64,000 nucleotides of DNA, from the NCBI GenBank assembly GCA_963767645.1, contig CAVYEW010000005.1, positions 1-64,000 on the forward strand, given 5' to 3'. This DNA is from DATFDN01 sp963767645 (lineage in GTDB: Bacteria; Pseudomonadota; Alphaproteobacteria; Acetobacterales; Acetobacteraceae). This document shows positions 1 to 9,105 of the stretch, one piece after another. Position 1 is the first letter of the stretch; the number at the start of each line of letters is the position of its first letter. The position numbers and the translations under genes were made by a program. Under the pieces are notes generated by a model that was not told the origin of the DNA, searched no databases, and saw only the letters and a list, made by a program, of their open reading frames with translations.

Positions 1-689
1 TGCTGCTGGCCAGCTCGGCGCTTCTCGCGCCTTGGTTGCAGGTGTTGGGCGGGTATCCGGTGGAGACGGCGGGGCTGCTGATGGCGCCGCGCGGCATCGG
101 CACCATGATCGCCATGCTGATCGCCGGGCGCCTGAGCAGCCGCTTCGACCCGCGCAAGCTGATGGCCATCGGCATCTGCGTCCTGGCGGTCAGCTTGTGG
201 CGCATGACCGGCTGGACCCCCGCGGTTTCGTCATCCGAGCTGATTTGGAACACCGTCCTGCAAGGTTTCGGCCTGGGCTTCGTGTTCATTCCCCTGAACG
301 TGGTCGCCTTCGCCACCCTCGATCCTGCCTTGCGGACCCAGGCGACGTCGCTGCTCAGCCTGCTGCGCAATGTCGGCAGCGCGATCGGCATCTCGGTGAC
401 AGAGGCCCTGCTCACGCGGAACACCCAGATCGAGCACTCGGTGCTGTCGGCCTTCTCCAGCCCGCTCAACCGCGCGTTCGGCGTGTCGGCGGCCGCGCAG
501 ATGCTCTCGCCCACCACGCCGCAAGGGGCCGCGCTGCTGGACCAGACGATCACCCAGCAGGCGCAGATCATCGCCTACAACGACGACTTCCTGTTGATGA
601 TGGTGATGTCCTTGCCGGTGCTCGCCCTGTTGTTCCTGATGCGTCGCCCGAAGGTCGGCGGGGGCGGCGGGCACGCGGTGATGGACTAG
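1..689 (+). CDS. MFS multidrug efflux transporter, DHA2/EmrB type (C-terminal part, cut by window edge)
   Basis: Inner-membrane proton-driven drug exporter of the 14-TM DHA2 group. The frame is open from base 3, so the start lies outside the window. What is visible is the last ~228 residues: hydrophobic helices, a PRGIGTMIAMLIAGRLSSR cytoplasmic loop followed by FDPRKLMAIG, and the family pattern LRTQATSLLSLLRNVGSAIG with a polar TM segment. It ends with short basic/glycine residues and a TAG stop. EmrB-like proteins usually pair with an EmrA membrane-fusion partner, which would be upstream and is not seen. Sure of the family, not of the substrate. Confidence 0.85.
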   Translation, partial: LLASSALLAPWLQVLGGYPVETAGLLMAPRGIGTMIAMLIAGRLSSRFDPRKLMAIGICVLAVSLWRMTGWTPAVSSSELIWNTVLQGFGLGFVFIPLNVVAFATLDPALRTQATSLLSLLRNVGSAIGISVTEALLTRNTQIEHSVLSAFSSPLNRAFGVSAAAQMLSPTTPQGAALLDQTITQQAQIIAYNDDFLLMMVMSLPVLALLFLMRRPKVGGGGGHAVMD

Positions 690-704
690 CCACCCTCATT
701 CGTC

Positions 705-727
705 ATGCCCGTGCTTGTCACGGGCAT
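705..727. repeat. Short dispersed palindrome, CTTGT-loop type, copy 1
   Basis: A perfect 9-bp stem (ATGCCCGTG / CACGGGCAT) around the loop CTTGT, lying just after the transporter stop. The same hairpin with compensating stem changes and the same loop occurs at 5679-5701, which shows a mobile or conserved-structure repeat family. It could act as a transcript end or mRNA stabiliser. Confidence 0.7.
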
Positions 728-771
728 CCCATTCTGGACGGGCGGGCAAGAGCGGAACGAAGCAAGCTCGC

Positions 772-1117
772 TCAGGCCAGACAAAATCGCGCCTTGCTCA
801 GCTCGTCGGCATCAAGAGCCGTCCACACCGCTTCCCGGCCGGCCTTCGAGCGTGCGATGACCACGACGGCTCGCAGCGGCGCGCCCTGTCCTCGCGCCCG
901 TGCCAGGAACAATCGGGAGAGCGCCTCGGCGACGGGGCCGCGCGGGGTGCAACAGGCGCATCCGATGACATGGCCGGAAGCCGGAGCGCGGGACGAACCG
1001 TGCCACCACGGCGCCGGCCGGCACCGGCGCGTCACCCTCCACCAGCAAGCCCGTATCAGGCGCCGCCTCCAACACGGTGCCGAAGCGGACAGGGATGCGT
1101 GGGTCGGAACCGGGCAT
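772..1117 (-). pseudogene. Small conserved-type protein with GCACC motif, frame broken
   Basis: Read on the minus strand from ATG at 1117, the first frame gives MPGSDPRIPVRFGTVLEAAP and runs to about GAVVARF. The second half lies in another frame and gives GCACCTPRGPVAEALSRLFL and then an RAVVVIARSKAGREAV stretch up to the stop at 772. Joined, they make a ~114-residue protein. The GCxCCxPRG motif is reminiscent of the Cys motif of CobW-type GTPases, but no P-loop is seen, so no function is given. The frame change lies near 1000-1020. It is a true pseudogene or a base-call error. It is divergent from the ArsR gene and shares its upstream operator. Confidence 0.5.
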
Positions 1118-1122
1118 ACCTC

Positions 1123-1144
1123 GACATAAGGATATGTTTATGTC
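1123..1144. promoter_or_regulatory. 22-bp palindromic operator abutting the ArsR-methyltransferase start
   Basis: The sequence CATAAGGATATGTTTATG with flanking GA/TC forms an imperfect palindrome with 18 of 22 positions symmetric. It ends one base before the ATG at 1145 and lies between two divergent genes. ArsR-family proteins bind AT-rich inverted repeats like this. Autoregulation, and probably control of metH through the same transcript, is inferred. An AT-rich block stands out in this GC-rich DNA. Confidence 0.65.
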
Positions 1145-2077
1145 ATGCACAAGCCCATGGACCGGCTCCTCTCCGCGCTGCGCGCCGCCGCCGAGCCGAC
1201 CCGGCTGCGGCTGCTCGCGCTGGCCGGGCGCGGCGCCTTCTGCGTCACCGAGTTCACGGAGATCCTCGGCCAGTCGCAGCCGCGGCTGTCGCGGCATCTG
1301 AGGCTGCTCTGCAACTCCGGCTTGCTGGAGCGGGTGCGGGAAGGCGCGAATGTCTGGTTCGCGGTGCCTCAGGGCGAGGCGGGAGCGCTGTCGCGGGAGC
1401 TGATCGGGCGCCTGCCCGAACGCGACCCGGTGCTGGAGTCCGATCGCCGCCAGGCCGCGCGCGTGCTGGCCGAACGCGCCCGCGCCGCCTCGGAGACGTT
1501 CCGCCGTCAGGGCGCGGACTGGGACGAGATGCGCGCGCTCGATCTGCCCGCCGGCGCGGTGGAGGCGGCGCTCGGCGCGCTGGTGCCGGAGACGCAGCGG
1601 CTCATCGACATCGGCACCGGCACTGGCCGCGTGCTCGAGCTGCTCGGCGGGCGCGTGCGCGAGGGCGTGGGGATCGACGCCAGCAAGGCGATGCTCGCCC
1701 TGGCCCGAGCGCGACTGGCCCGCGCCGGGCTGTCGCATTGCTCGGTCCGGCTTGCCGACATGTACCGCCTGCCGGTGGCTGACGCCGGGTTCGATATCGG
1801 CGTGATGCAGATGGTGCTGCACTATGCCGAGCAGCCGGATGCGGTGCTGGCCGAGGCTGCGCGCGTGCTGCGGCCGGGCGGAGCGCTCGTCGTCGTCGAT
1901 CTTGCCCCGCATGAGCGCCGGGACGTGATCGAGCGCCTGGCGCATCGCTGGCCCGGCTTCAGCGACGAGACGATGTCCAGCCTGTTGGCCGGGGTGGGGC
2001 TGCGCGCCGGAACCCCGGTCACTGTCCCAGACGGGGCGCTTCGCGTCCGCCTCTGGCCCGCAACCCGCATATCCTAG
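1145..2077 (+). CDS. ArsR-family transcription regulator fused to a SAM-dependent methyltransferase domain
   Basis: 310 residues. Residues ~1-95 form an ArsR winged helix (recognition helix around QSQPRLSRHLRLL). Residues ~145-250 form a class I methyltransferase fold with motif I DIGTGTGR near residue 154 and a motif IV-like HYAEQPDAVLAEAARVLRPGG. Fusions of this kind sit upstream of methionine-cycle genes in alphaproteobacteria and are thought to sense SAM or SAH. Only 8 bp separate it from metH, so they are co-transcribed. No ribosome site precedes 1145, so the message may be leaderless. An in-frame ATG at 1157 is an alternative. No metal-binding Cys pattern is obvious. Confidence 0.85.
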   Translation: MHKPMDRLLSALRAAAEPTRLRLLALAGRGAFCVTEFTEILGQSQPRLSRHLRLLCNSGLLERVREGANVWFAVPQGEAGALSRELIGRLPERDPVLESDRRQAARVLAERARAASETFRRQGADWDEMRALDLPAGAVEAALGALVPETQRLIDIGTGTGRVLELLGGRVREGVGIDASKAMLALARARLARAGLSHCSVRLADMYRLPVADAGFDIGVMQMVLHYAEQPDAVLAEAARVLRPGGALVVVDLAPHERRDVIERLAHRWPGFSDETMSSLLAGVGLRAGTPVTVPDGALRVRLWPATRIS

Positions 2078-2085
2078 GAACACGC

Positions 2086-5000
2086 ATGTCCCGTCCCCAC
2101 CTGCTGGATGCCTTGCGCGACCGCGTCTTGCTGTGCGACGGCGCGATGGGTACGAGGACGCAGGCGCTGACCCTCGACGTCGAGCGCGACTACTGGGGTC
2201 ATGAGAACTGCACCGACGTGCTGACGCTTTCCCGCCCCGACCTCGTGCGCGAGATCCATCGCGGCTACTTCGAGGCCGGGGCCGATATCGCGGAGACCAA
2301 CACGTTCGGCGGGTCCCCCGTCACGCTCGGCGAGTTCGGCATCGCCGACAAGGCCTTCGAGATCAACAAGCGCGCCGGCGAACTCGCGCGCGAGGCGGCC
2401 GAGCAGTTCGGCGACGGACGGCACCGCTGGGTGCTGGGCAGCCTCGGCCCCGGCACGAAACTGCCGACCCTGGGCGCTATCGGCTATGACGCGCTGGAAG
2501 CCGCGTTGGCCGAACAATGCCGCGGCCTCGTCGCCGGCGGCGTGGATGCGGTCATCGTCGAGACATGCCAAGACCCGTTGCAGATCAAGGCCGCCGTCAA
2601 CGGCGCCAAGATCGCGCGGGCGGAAGCCGGCACCGACATGCCGGTGTTCGTGCAGGTTACGGTCGAAACCACCGGCACCTTGCTGGTCGGCCCTGATATC
2701 GCCGCCGCCGCCGCCATCGTTCACGCGCTCGACGTGCCGCTGATCGGGCTGAACTGCGCCACCGGCCCGCAGGAAATGGCGGAGCATCTGCGCTTCCTCG
2801 CTCAGAGCTGGCCCGGCCTGCTCGCCGTGCAGCCCAATGCCGGCCTGCCCGAGTTGGTGGATGGGCGCACGCACTATCCGCTGGGCCCCGCCGAGCTGAC
2901 ATCCTGGCTGGAGCGCTTCCTTGAGCAAGACGGCGTCAACCTGATCGGCGGCTGCTGCGGCACCGACACGCGCCACATCGCCGCGCTGGACGCGATGCTG
3001 CGCCGGCGCGGCGAGCCGCGCCCGGCTCCGGTGCCGCGCCGTCCGGTCTGGGTGCCCTCCGTCGCCTCGCTCTATCAGTCGGTGCCGCTGCGCCAGGAGA
3101 ATGCGTTCTTCGCCATCGGCGAGCGCTGCAACGCCAACGGCTCCAAGAAGTGGCGGGAGCTGCAGGAGCGCGGCGACTGGGACGGCTGCGTCGCCATGGG
3201 CCGCGAGCAGGCTGGCGAAGGCTCGCACGCGCTCGATGTCTGCACGGCGTTCGTCGGCCGCGACGAGCAGGCGGAGATGAATGAGGTGATCCGTCGCTTC
3301 ACGGCATCGGTGAACGCGCCGCTGGTGATCGACAGCACCGAGACGCCGGTGATCGAGGCGGCGCTGAAGCTGCATGGCGGCAAGCCGATCATCAACTCGA
3401 TCAACTTCGAGGACGGCGAGCGCCATGCCGCCGACCGGCTGCGCCTCGCGCGCCGCTTCGGCGCCGGGGTGATCGCGCTCACCATCGACGAGCAGGGCAT
3501 GGCCAAGACCGCCGAGCGAAAGCTGGAGGTCGCACGCCGGCTGGTCGAGTTCGCCTGCGGTCGGTTCGGCCTGCCGCAATCGGATCTGCTGATCGATCCG
3601 CTGACCTTCACCATCGCCACCGGCAACGAGGACGACCGCAAGCTCGGCCAATGGACCTTGGAAGGTATCCGCGCCATCCGCGAGGCGTTCCCCGATATCC
3701 AGATCATCCTTGGCCTGTCCAACATCAGCTTCGGCCTCAATCCGGCCGCGCGCGCGGTGCTGAACTCGGTCTTCCTCGACCATGCCGTGCGCGCCGGGAT
3801 GACGGGGGCCATCGTCCACGCCTCCAAGATCCGCCCGCTGCACCTGATCGCGCCGGAGGAGGTTGAAGTGGCCGAGGACCTGATCTTCGATCGCCGCCGC
3901 GAGGGCTACGACCCGCTTGCAGCGCCTTCTGGAGATGTTCGCCGACCGCAAGGCGGCCGATGCCACCAAGCGCCGCGTCGCCGAGACGGTGGAGGAGCGG
4001 CTGAAGGACCGCATCGTGGACGGCGACCGCAAGGGGCTGACCGACGACCTGGATCAGGCGATGCGGACCATGCCGCCGCTGGCGATCATCAACGACGTGC
4101 TGCTCGACGGCATGAAGGTGGTGGGCGAGCTGTTCGGCGCCGGCAAGATGCAGCTGCCCTTCGTGCTGCAGAGCGCGGAGACGATGAAGGCGGCGGTGGC
4201 CTACCTGCAGCCCTTCATGGAGCGGGTGGAAGGCCAGGAGAAGGGCACGATCGTGCTCGCCACGGTGAAGGGCGACGTCCACGACATCGGCAAGAACCTG
4301 GTGGATATCATTCTCACCAACAACGGCTACCGCGTGGTCAATCTCGGCATCAAGGTGCCGCTCGCCGACATGCTGAGCGCGGCGCGCGAGAGCCGGGCGC
4401 ACGCCATCGGCATGTCCGGCCTGCTGGTGAAATCGACGGTGGTGATGCGCGAGAACCTGGAGGAGATGTCGCGCCAGGGCATGGAAATTCCCGTCATGCT
4501 CGGCGGCGCGGCGCTGACGCGCAACTACGTGGAGGATGATTGCGTCCGCGCCTACGGCTGCGGCCGGGTCGCCTATGCGCGCGACGCCTTCGACGGGCTG
4601 GGCCTGATGGACAAGGTGATGGGCAACGGCTTCGACGACTACCTCGCGGCGGTGCAGGCGAAGCGGGTCGGCAAGGCGCGCAACACCGCGCGCACGCTGG
4701 GCCAGGCGGATGCGCGCGCCTTCCGCCCGGTGGATATCGGCGCGGTGCAGGCGCGGCGCCGGCGCATGACCGCCGAGGCGGCGATCCCCGAACCGCCCTT
4801 CTGGGGCGCGCGGGTGATCGAGGCGGCGCCGAAGGCGATCGTGCCGTTCGTCAACGAACGCAGCCTCTATCAATTCCAGTGGGGGTTCCGGAAGCAGGGC
4901 CGCTCGCTCGACGGCTTCCTGGGCTGGGCGAAGCAGGAGCTGCGCCCGGTGATGAAGCGGATGCTCGCGCTGTGCGAGGCGGAGGGCATCCTGCGCCCGC

Positions 5001-5572
5001 GCGCCGCCTACGGCTATTGGAAGGCGGCGGGTCAGGGCAACGACCTGATCCTGTTCGCCGCCGACGGCACGACGGAACTGGCGCGCTTCTCCCTGCCGCG
5101 CCAGCCCAAGGAGGACGGCGAGTGCATCGCCGATTTCTTCCGCGACGTGGACGACGAGCAGCGCGACGTGATCGGCCTGCAGGTGGTCACGGTCGGCCAG
5201 ACCGCCTCCGAGGTCGCGCGCACCTGGTTCGAGGACAACCGCTATCAGGACTATCTCTACCTGCACGGGTTATCGGTGGAGATGGCCGAGGCGATGGCGG
5301 AATACGTCCACAAGCGCATCCGCGCCGAGCTTGGCTTCGCGGGCGAGGACGAGCGCGAGATGGAGAAGATGCTGGCCCAGGGCTATCGGGGCTCGCGCTA
5401 TTCGTTCGGCTATCCCGCCTGCCCGCGGGTCGAGGACCAGGTGCAGATTCTTCGGCTGTTGGAGGCCGAGCGGATCGGCATCTCGCTGTCCGACGAGTTC
5501 CAGTTGCATCCGGAACAATCAACCAGCGCGATCGTGGTGCTGAATCCGCGGGCGAAGTATTTTTCGGTGTAA
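2086..5572 (+). pseudogene. metH: Cobalamin-dependent methionine synthase, with a single-base frameshift
   Basis: Transfers a methyl group from methyl-tetrahydrofolate to homocysteine through cobalamin. Domains in order: homocysteine/zinc barrel (1-~305, zinc Cys in GLNCATG and GGCCGTD), pterin-binding barrel (~320-600, IGERCNANG), cobalamin cap and Rossmann domain (DVHDIGKN near residue 730), and C-terminal reactivation domain (~840 to the end). The reading frame changes at 3915-3919: CCGCTTGCAGCGC has one T more than the expected CCG CTG CAG CGC. With that T removed the gene is 1,161 codons, the normal full length, with no other defect. Downstream codons keep full coding quality, so the lesion is recent or a sequencing error. 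It is probably co-transcribed with the ArsR-methyltransferase gene. Confidence 0.9.
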
Positions 5573-5674
5573 TCCGTCCGGCACGTATCCTGACCCATTC
5601 GGTGGGGTTCCGCAGGAAAGCGGCATGGAATGAGTAATACCGGCCCGCCTTGAAGTTGACTTGCTCCTCCCCGC

Positions 5675-5758
5675 CGTCATGCTCGCGCTTGTCGCGAGCA
5701 TCCACGCCTTGATGGCGGCAAGCGAAGGCGTGGATGCCCGGCCTGCGCCGGGCATGGC
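5675..5758. repeat. Composite palindromic element, three adjacent hairpins (CTTGT-loop type, copy 2)
   Basis: Three perfect 9-bp stems in a row: 5679-5701 (loop CTTGT), 5702-5733 (CCACGCCTT/AAGGCGTGG) and 5734-5755 (ATGCCCGGC/GCCGGGCAT). The first is the same hairpin type as at 705-727. It occupies the middle of the 333-bp gap between metH and the convergent TNT lipoprotein gene, where bidirectional transcript ending would be expected. I see no gene in the rest of the gap (5573-5905). Confidence 0.75.
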
Positions 5759-5905
5759 GGAGTGGCAACAGGTCACTTTCAACGCAGCTTGGTATAGTGC
5801 GATTCGTCAGGATGCTGAACTTGGCTGAACGATAACTCGCACACTGTGACAGAAGGCGGAATGCGCTACGCTTTTCCACCCGACTTTCTGGCGCGCTGAT
5901 TTGTC

Positions 5906-6406
5906 TCAACAGGGCCGATCGGCCTCCATGAGAGGCGCGGCCTCAAGGGTGCCGTCGGCCTCCAGCGAAGCAGCTGATGCATCGGTTTCGAATTGCATCG
6001 CGCCGCCCGGCTCGTTGAACCAGGTCGCGGCCTTCCCACCCCATGCCGGCAGTGGCCGCGCGACCCGATACTCGGTGTACGCGAGGCTTCTACATTCATA
6101 CGGTAGCGCCCGAGCTCCGTATCGCGCACCTCTTGGGCTAAAGAAGTGGCCGCTACTGCTCCCGAACCGGTCCAGAAGAGTGCCCGGCGGCAGCACCAGC
6201 AACACCGGCGCGGCGGCAAACCCCTCGTGGGGCGGCCACCTGACCTGGCCGTTCGGACTGATCCATTCCCGACCGACATCTTGACGCAGAACGGGAGGAG
6301 GCGTGCTTATTGCCGGTTGCGACGGCGCCGGCGACAGCGCTGACAGCGGAGCGCAGGCGGACAGCGCAAGCCCTGTCAGCAGAAAGCCGATCCTGTTTGC
6401 CGCCAT
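5906..6406 (-). CDS. Lipoprotein with a TNT-like (tuberculosis necrotizing toxin) domain
   Basis: 166 residues. A signal peptide with lipobox LSAC (Cys18) predicts a lipid-anchored envelope protein. The body matches the pattern of the TNT NAD-glycohydrolase domain as I know it: LPPGTLLDRFGSSSG, then FFSPRGARY, RALPY, EYRVARPLP, a W-F-x-x-P-G-G segment and a glutamine (AMQFE) at the usual catalytic position. TNT domains normally sit at the C-terminus of large secreted toxins. Here it stands nearly alone behind a lipoprotein signal. The ATG at 6406 has a GGAGGAG site upstream. It lies 27 bp downstream of the molybdenum hydroxylase genes and is probably the last gene of that transcript. No immunity-type partner is visible. 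Activity is not proven. Confidence 0.7.
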   Translation of the reverse strand: MAANRIGFLLTGLALSACAPLSALSPAPSQPAISTPPPVLRQDVGREWISPNGQVRWPPHEGFAAAPVLLVLPPGTLLDRFGSSSGHFFSPRGARYGARALPYECRSLAYTEYRVARPLPAWGGKAATWFNEPGGAMQFETDASAASLEADGTLEAAPLMEADRPC

Positions 6407-6433
6407 CCGAGAGCTCCTCCCGCCCGCCGTCCA

Positions 6434-8605
6434 TCAAGCAGGCAGACGCAACGGCATCTGCCGTAGCCGCGTGCCTGTCGCATCGGCCACTGCGTTGGCG
6501 ATCGCCGCCGAGGTCGGGCCCTGGCCGCATTCGCCGGTGCCGAGATACGGGGCGCCGGGACGGTCGATCACATGCACTTCGACGCTCTCGGGCGCGGCGT
6601 TGAAGCGCAGGATCGGATAGGTGCTCCAATCGCGGCTGACCACGCGGTCCGGGTTGAAGGCGACCTCCTCGAATAGCGTCCAGCTCGCCGCCTGCACGAT
6701 GGCGCCCTCGACCTGGTTGCTGATCCCGTCCGGGTTCACCGCCTGACCGCTGTCCATCGCGGCGACGACGCGGCCGATCCTGATGTGCCCGGCATCGACC
6801 GATGCCTCGAGGGCGATCGCGCAATAAGCGGCCAGGTTCTTGTACCGCGCGAAGGCGAAGCCCCGACCCGATCCGGGGCGGGCGGCGGACCAGCCGAACC
6901 GGTCGGCGGCGAGGCGCACCACGTCTCGGGCGCGCGGATCGTCGAGATGGTCCAGCCGGAACGCTACCGGGTCAGCTCCGGCCGCCTCGGCCAGCTCGTC
7001 CATGAAGCTCTCGATCGCGAACACGTTGAGATGCGCGCCGAGCGAGCGCAGCGCGGAGATGCGCAGCGGCATGGATGGGACGAAGTGATAGACCGTGCGC
7101 GCGTTCGGTATCCGATAGAGCGGGTTTATGTTGCGGTCCCCGCCGCCCTCGGGCATCGGAATCGGCCTCGGCGGAGGGGAGGAGAAGGGCTCCGCTAACG
7201 ACTGCGCGGCGAGCAGCACGCCTGCCGGTCCCGGACGCCGCGCATGGGTGTTGCTCCAGACCTGGTAGTCCCAAGCGGCGATCCTTCCCGCCTGATCGAG
7301 ACTGCCGCGGATGCGGGCGAGCATCGCCGGGCCGTACGGCTCCCATTGCTGCTCCTGCTCGCGCATCCATTGCAGGCGGACGGGACGGCCGGGCATGGCG
7401 CGGGCCAGCAAGGCGGCGTCGGCCGCCACGTCGTCGGCCCCGTCCTGCCCGTAGCAGCCGGCACCCTCCATGTGGACGCAGCGCACCTGCTCCGCCGGCA
7501 TGCGCAGCATCTCGGCGATTGCGCCACGCAACGGAAACACGCCCTGCGAATGCGTCCAGACGGTGAGGTCCCCGGAGTCGAACCGCGCCATCGCGCAGGA
7601 CGGGCCGATGGCGCCGTGGGCGAGATAGGGGCGTGCGTACTGTGCCTCCAGGCTCCGCACGGCATCGGCTGGCGCCGCCTCCTGCCGGTCCAAAACCACG
7701 ATGTCCTCCGCCGGCGCCTGCTGAAGCGTCGCCCCGATCTCATCGTGCCGGGGCAGTTTGCGCCCCGACGCCCAGCGCGCGCTGGCGGCCAAAGCGCGCA
7801 TGGCCTGGATCGCCTGGAACTCCCGCTCGGCGATCACGCCGAGGAAGCTGCCGTCACGCACCACGCGCAGCACGCCCGGCATGCGCTCGGCCTCTGCCGC
7901 GTCCACCGCCAGAAGCTGCCCGCCATAGGCGAAGGGACGCACCACGCGGGCATGAACCATGCCGGGCAGGACCAAATCCTGCACGTAGCTCGGGACGCCG
8001 GTGAGCTTCGCCGGGATGTCGAGGCGGGGCAGCGAGCGTCCGATCAGGGTGTAGCGCTCCGGCGGCTTCAGCCCATAAGGCGGCCGAGCCGGCTGGTGCA
8101 GATCGACCGCGCCGGCAAGTTCCCCATAGGAGAGGCTGCGCCCGCCCGGCCCGGACACGCGGCCCTCGCCGGTGGTGAGCTGCTCTTCCGGCACGCCCCA
8201 GCGTGATACCGCCGCACCGATCAGCAAACCCCGCACCTCCGCCGCCGCGTCGCGGATTGCCGTGGCGCTGTCCTGCATGGAATGGCTGCCCGCCGTGTAC
8301 ATCTCGTTTGGCGTGCGCGCGGTATCGGCGGTAATCAGCGTGATCCGGGCCGGATCGATGTCCAGTTCCTCGGCCGCGACCTGTACCAGCGCGGTCCTGA
8401 TGCCCTGGCCGAGTTCGACCTTGCCGGTAAGCACGGTGACGCGCCCATCCGGATCGAGCTTGATCCAGGAGTCCAGATAGGGGCTGCGCGGGAGATCGCC
8501 GGCAAAGGGCGTGTCGGCGCCAATAGCGCGTTGCCCGCCCGCGATCGCGAAGCCGACCACGAGCGCCCCGCCGCGCAGCACCGCGCGGCGCGACAGCGGC
8601 ATCAT
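6434..8605 (-). CDS. iorB: Molybdenum hydroxylase large subunit, isoquinoline 1-oxidoreductase beta (IorB) type
   Basis: 723 residues. Carries the molybdopterin cytosine dinucleotide site and substrate pocket of a xanthine-oxidase-family enzyme that hydroxylates N-heterocycles or aldehydes. The N-terminus LSRRAVLRGGALVVGFAIAG is a Tat signal, typical of the periplasmic IorB branch, where the small subunit hitchhikes. Motifs include KVELGQGIRTALVQVAAEEL and GTGECGQGP near the end. ATG at 8605 (or the next one at 8602) overlaps the iorA stop by four bases, giving the operon cyt c-iorA-iorB-TNT lipoprotein. The substrate cannot be read from sequence. Confidence 0.88.
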   Translation of the reverse strand: MMPLSRRAVLRGGALVVGFAIAGGQRAIGADTPFAGDLPRSPYLDSWIKLDPDGRVTVLTGKVELGQGIRTALVQVAAEELDIDPARITLITADTARTPNEMYTAGSHSMQDSATAIRDAAAEVRGLLIGAAVSRWGVPEEQLTTGEGRVSGPGGRSLSYGELAGAVDLHQPARPPYGLKPPERYTLIGRSLPRLDIPAKLTGVPSYVQDLVLPGMVHARVVRPFAYGGQLLAVDAAEAERMPGVLRVVRDGSFLGVIAEREFQAIQAMRALAASARWASGRKLPRHDEIGATLQQAPAEDIVVLDRQEAAPADAVRSLEAQYARPYLAHGAIGPSCAMARFDSGDLTVWTHSQGVFPLRGAIAEMLRMPAEQVRCVHMEGAGCYGQDGADDVAADAALLARAMPGRPVRLQWMREQEQQWEPYGPAMLARIRGSLDQAGRIAAWDYQVWSNTHARRPGPAGVLLAAQSLAEPFSSPPPRPIPMPEGGGDRNINPLYRIPNARTVYHFVPSMPLRISALRSLGAHLNVFAIESFMDELAEAAGADPVAFRLDHLDDPRARDVVRLAADRFGWSAARPGSGRGFAFARYKNLAAYCAIALEASVDAGHIRIGRVVAAMDSGQAVNPDGISNQVEGAIVQAASWTLFEEVAFNPDRVVSRDWSTYPILRFNAAPESVEVHVIDRPGAPYLGTGECGQGPTSAAIANAVADATGTRLRQMPLRLPA

Positions 8606-9105
8606 CGGCTTGCCTCCGTCCGGCCCGAAGCGGCGGCTTGCCTGTGGCCGGCCATCTCGGCGCCCGCCCGGTGGATCGCGCGGAGGATGCGCATATGCGT
8701 GCCGCACCGGCACAGATTGGGCTGCATGTGGGCGCGGATCTCGGCCTCGCTCGGCGTCGGGTTGCGCTCCAGCAGGGCCTGCGCGCGCATGACCATGCCG
8801 GGGATGCAGTAGCCGCACTGCGCCGCCTGCTCGGCGATGAAGGCGCGTTGCAGCGGGCCGGGATTTTCGAGCGTGCCCAGCCCCTCGATGGTGCGCACGC
8901 GCCTGCCCTCGACGGCCAGCAGCGGGGTGATGCAGGAGAACACGGGTTGATCGTCGAGCAGCACGGTGCAGGCGCCGCACTGGCCGAGCCCGCAGCCGAA
9001 CTTGGCCCCGACCAGGCCCAGATCGTCGCGCAGCACGTAAAGCAGCGGCGTGGCCGGATCGGCCGCCACGTCCTGCACCCGATCGTTCACCGTCAGCACC
9101 GTCAT
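8602..9105 (-). CDS. iorA: Molybdenum hydroxylase small subunit, [2Fe-2S] IorA type
   Basis: 167 residues with two [2Fe-2S] clusters. The N-terminal plant-ferredoxin cluster is CGLGQCGACTVLLDD plus a later Cys. The C-terminal four-helix domain cluster is CGYCIPG...CRCGTH. It carries electrons from the molybdenum site of IorB to the c-type cytochrome encoded just upstream. The start at 9105 overlaps the stop of the cytochrome gene (ATGA). Length and Cys spacing are normal for the family. It has no signal of its own, consistent with co-export with IorB. Confidence 0.92.
   Translation of the reverse strand: MTVLTVNDRVQDVAADPATPLLYVLRDDLGLVGAKFGCGLGQCGACTVLLDDQPVFSCITPLLAVEGRRVRTIEGLGTLENPGPLQRAFIAEQAAQCGYCIPGMVMRAQALLERNPTPSEAEIRAHMQPNLCRCGTHMRILRAIHRAGAEMAGHRQAAASGRTEASR

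Noticed and set aside
690..1144. Search for a cobalamin or SAM riboswitch before the ArsR-metH operon
   Set aside because: No B12-box or SAM-riboswitch core seen; the palindrome touching the start codon fits protein-based control better.
2074..4032. Long open frame (about 650 codons) on the strand opposite metH
   Set aside because: Composition is the His/Gln/Arg/Ala-rich type expected from antisense of a GC-rich gene, with no family motif. metH on the other strand is unmistakable.
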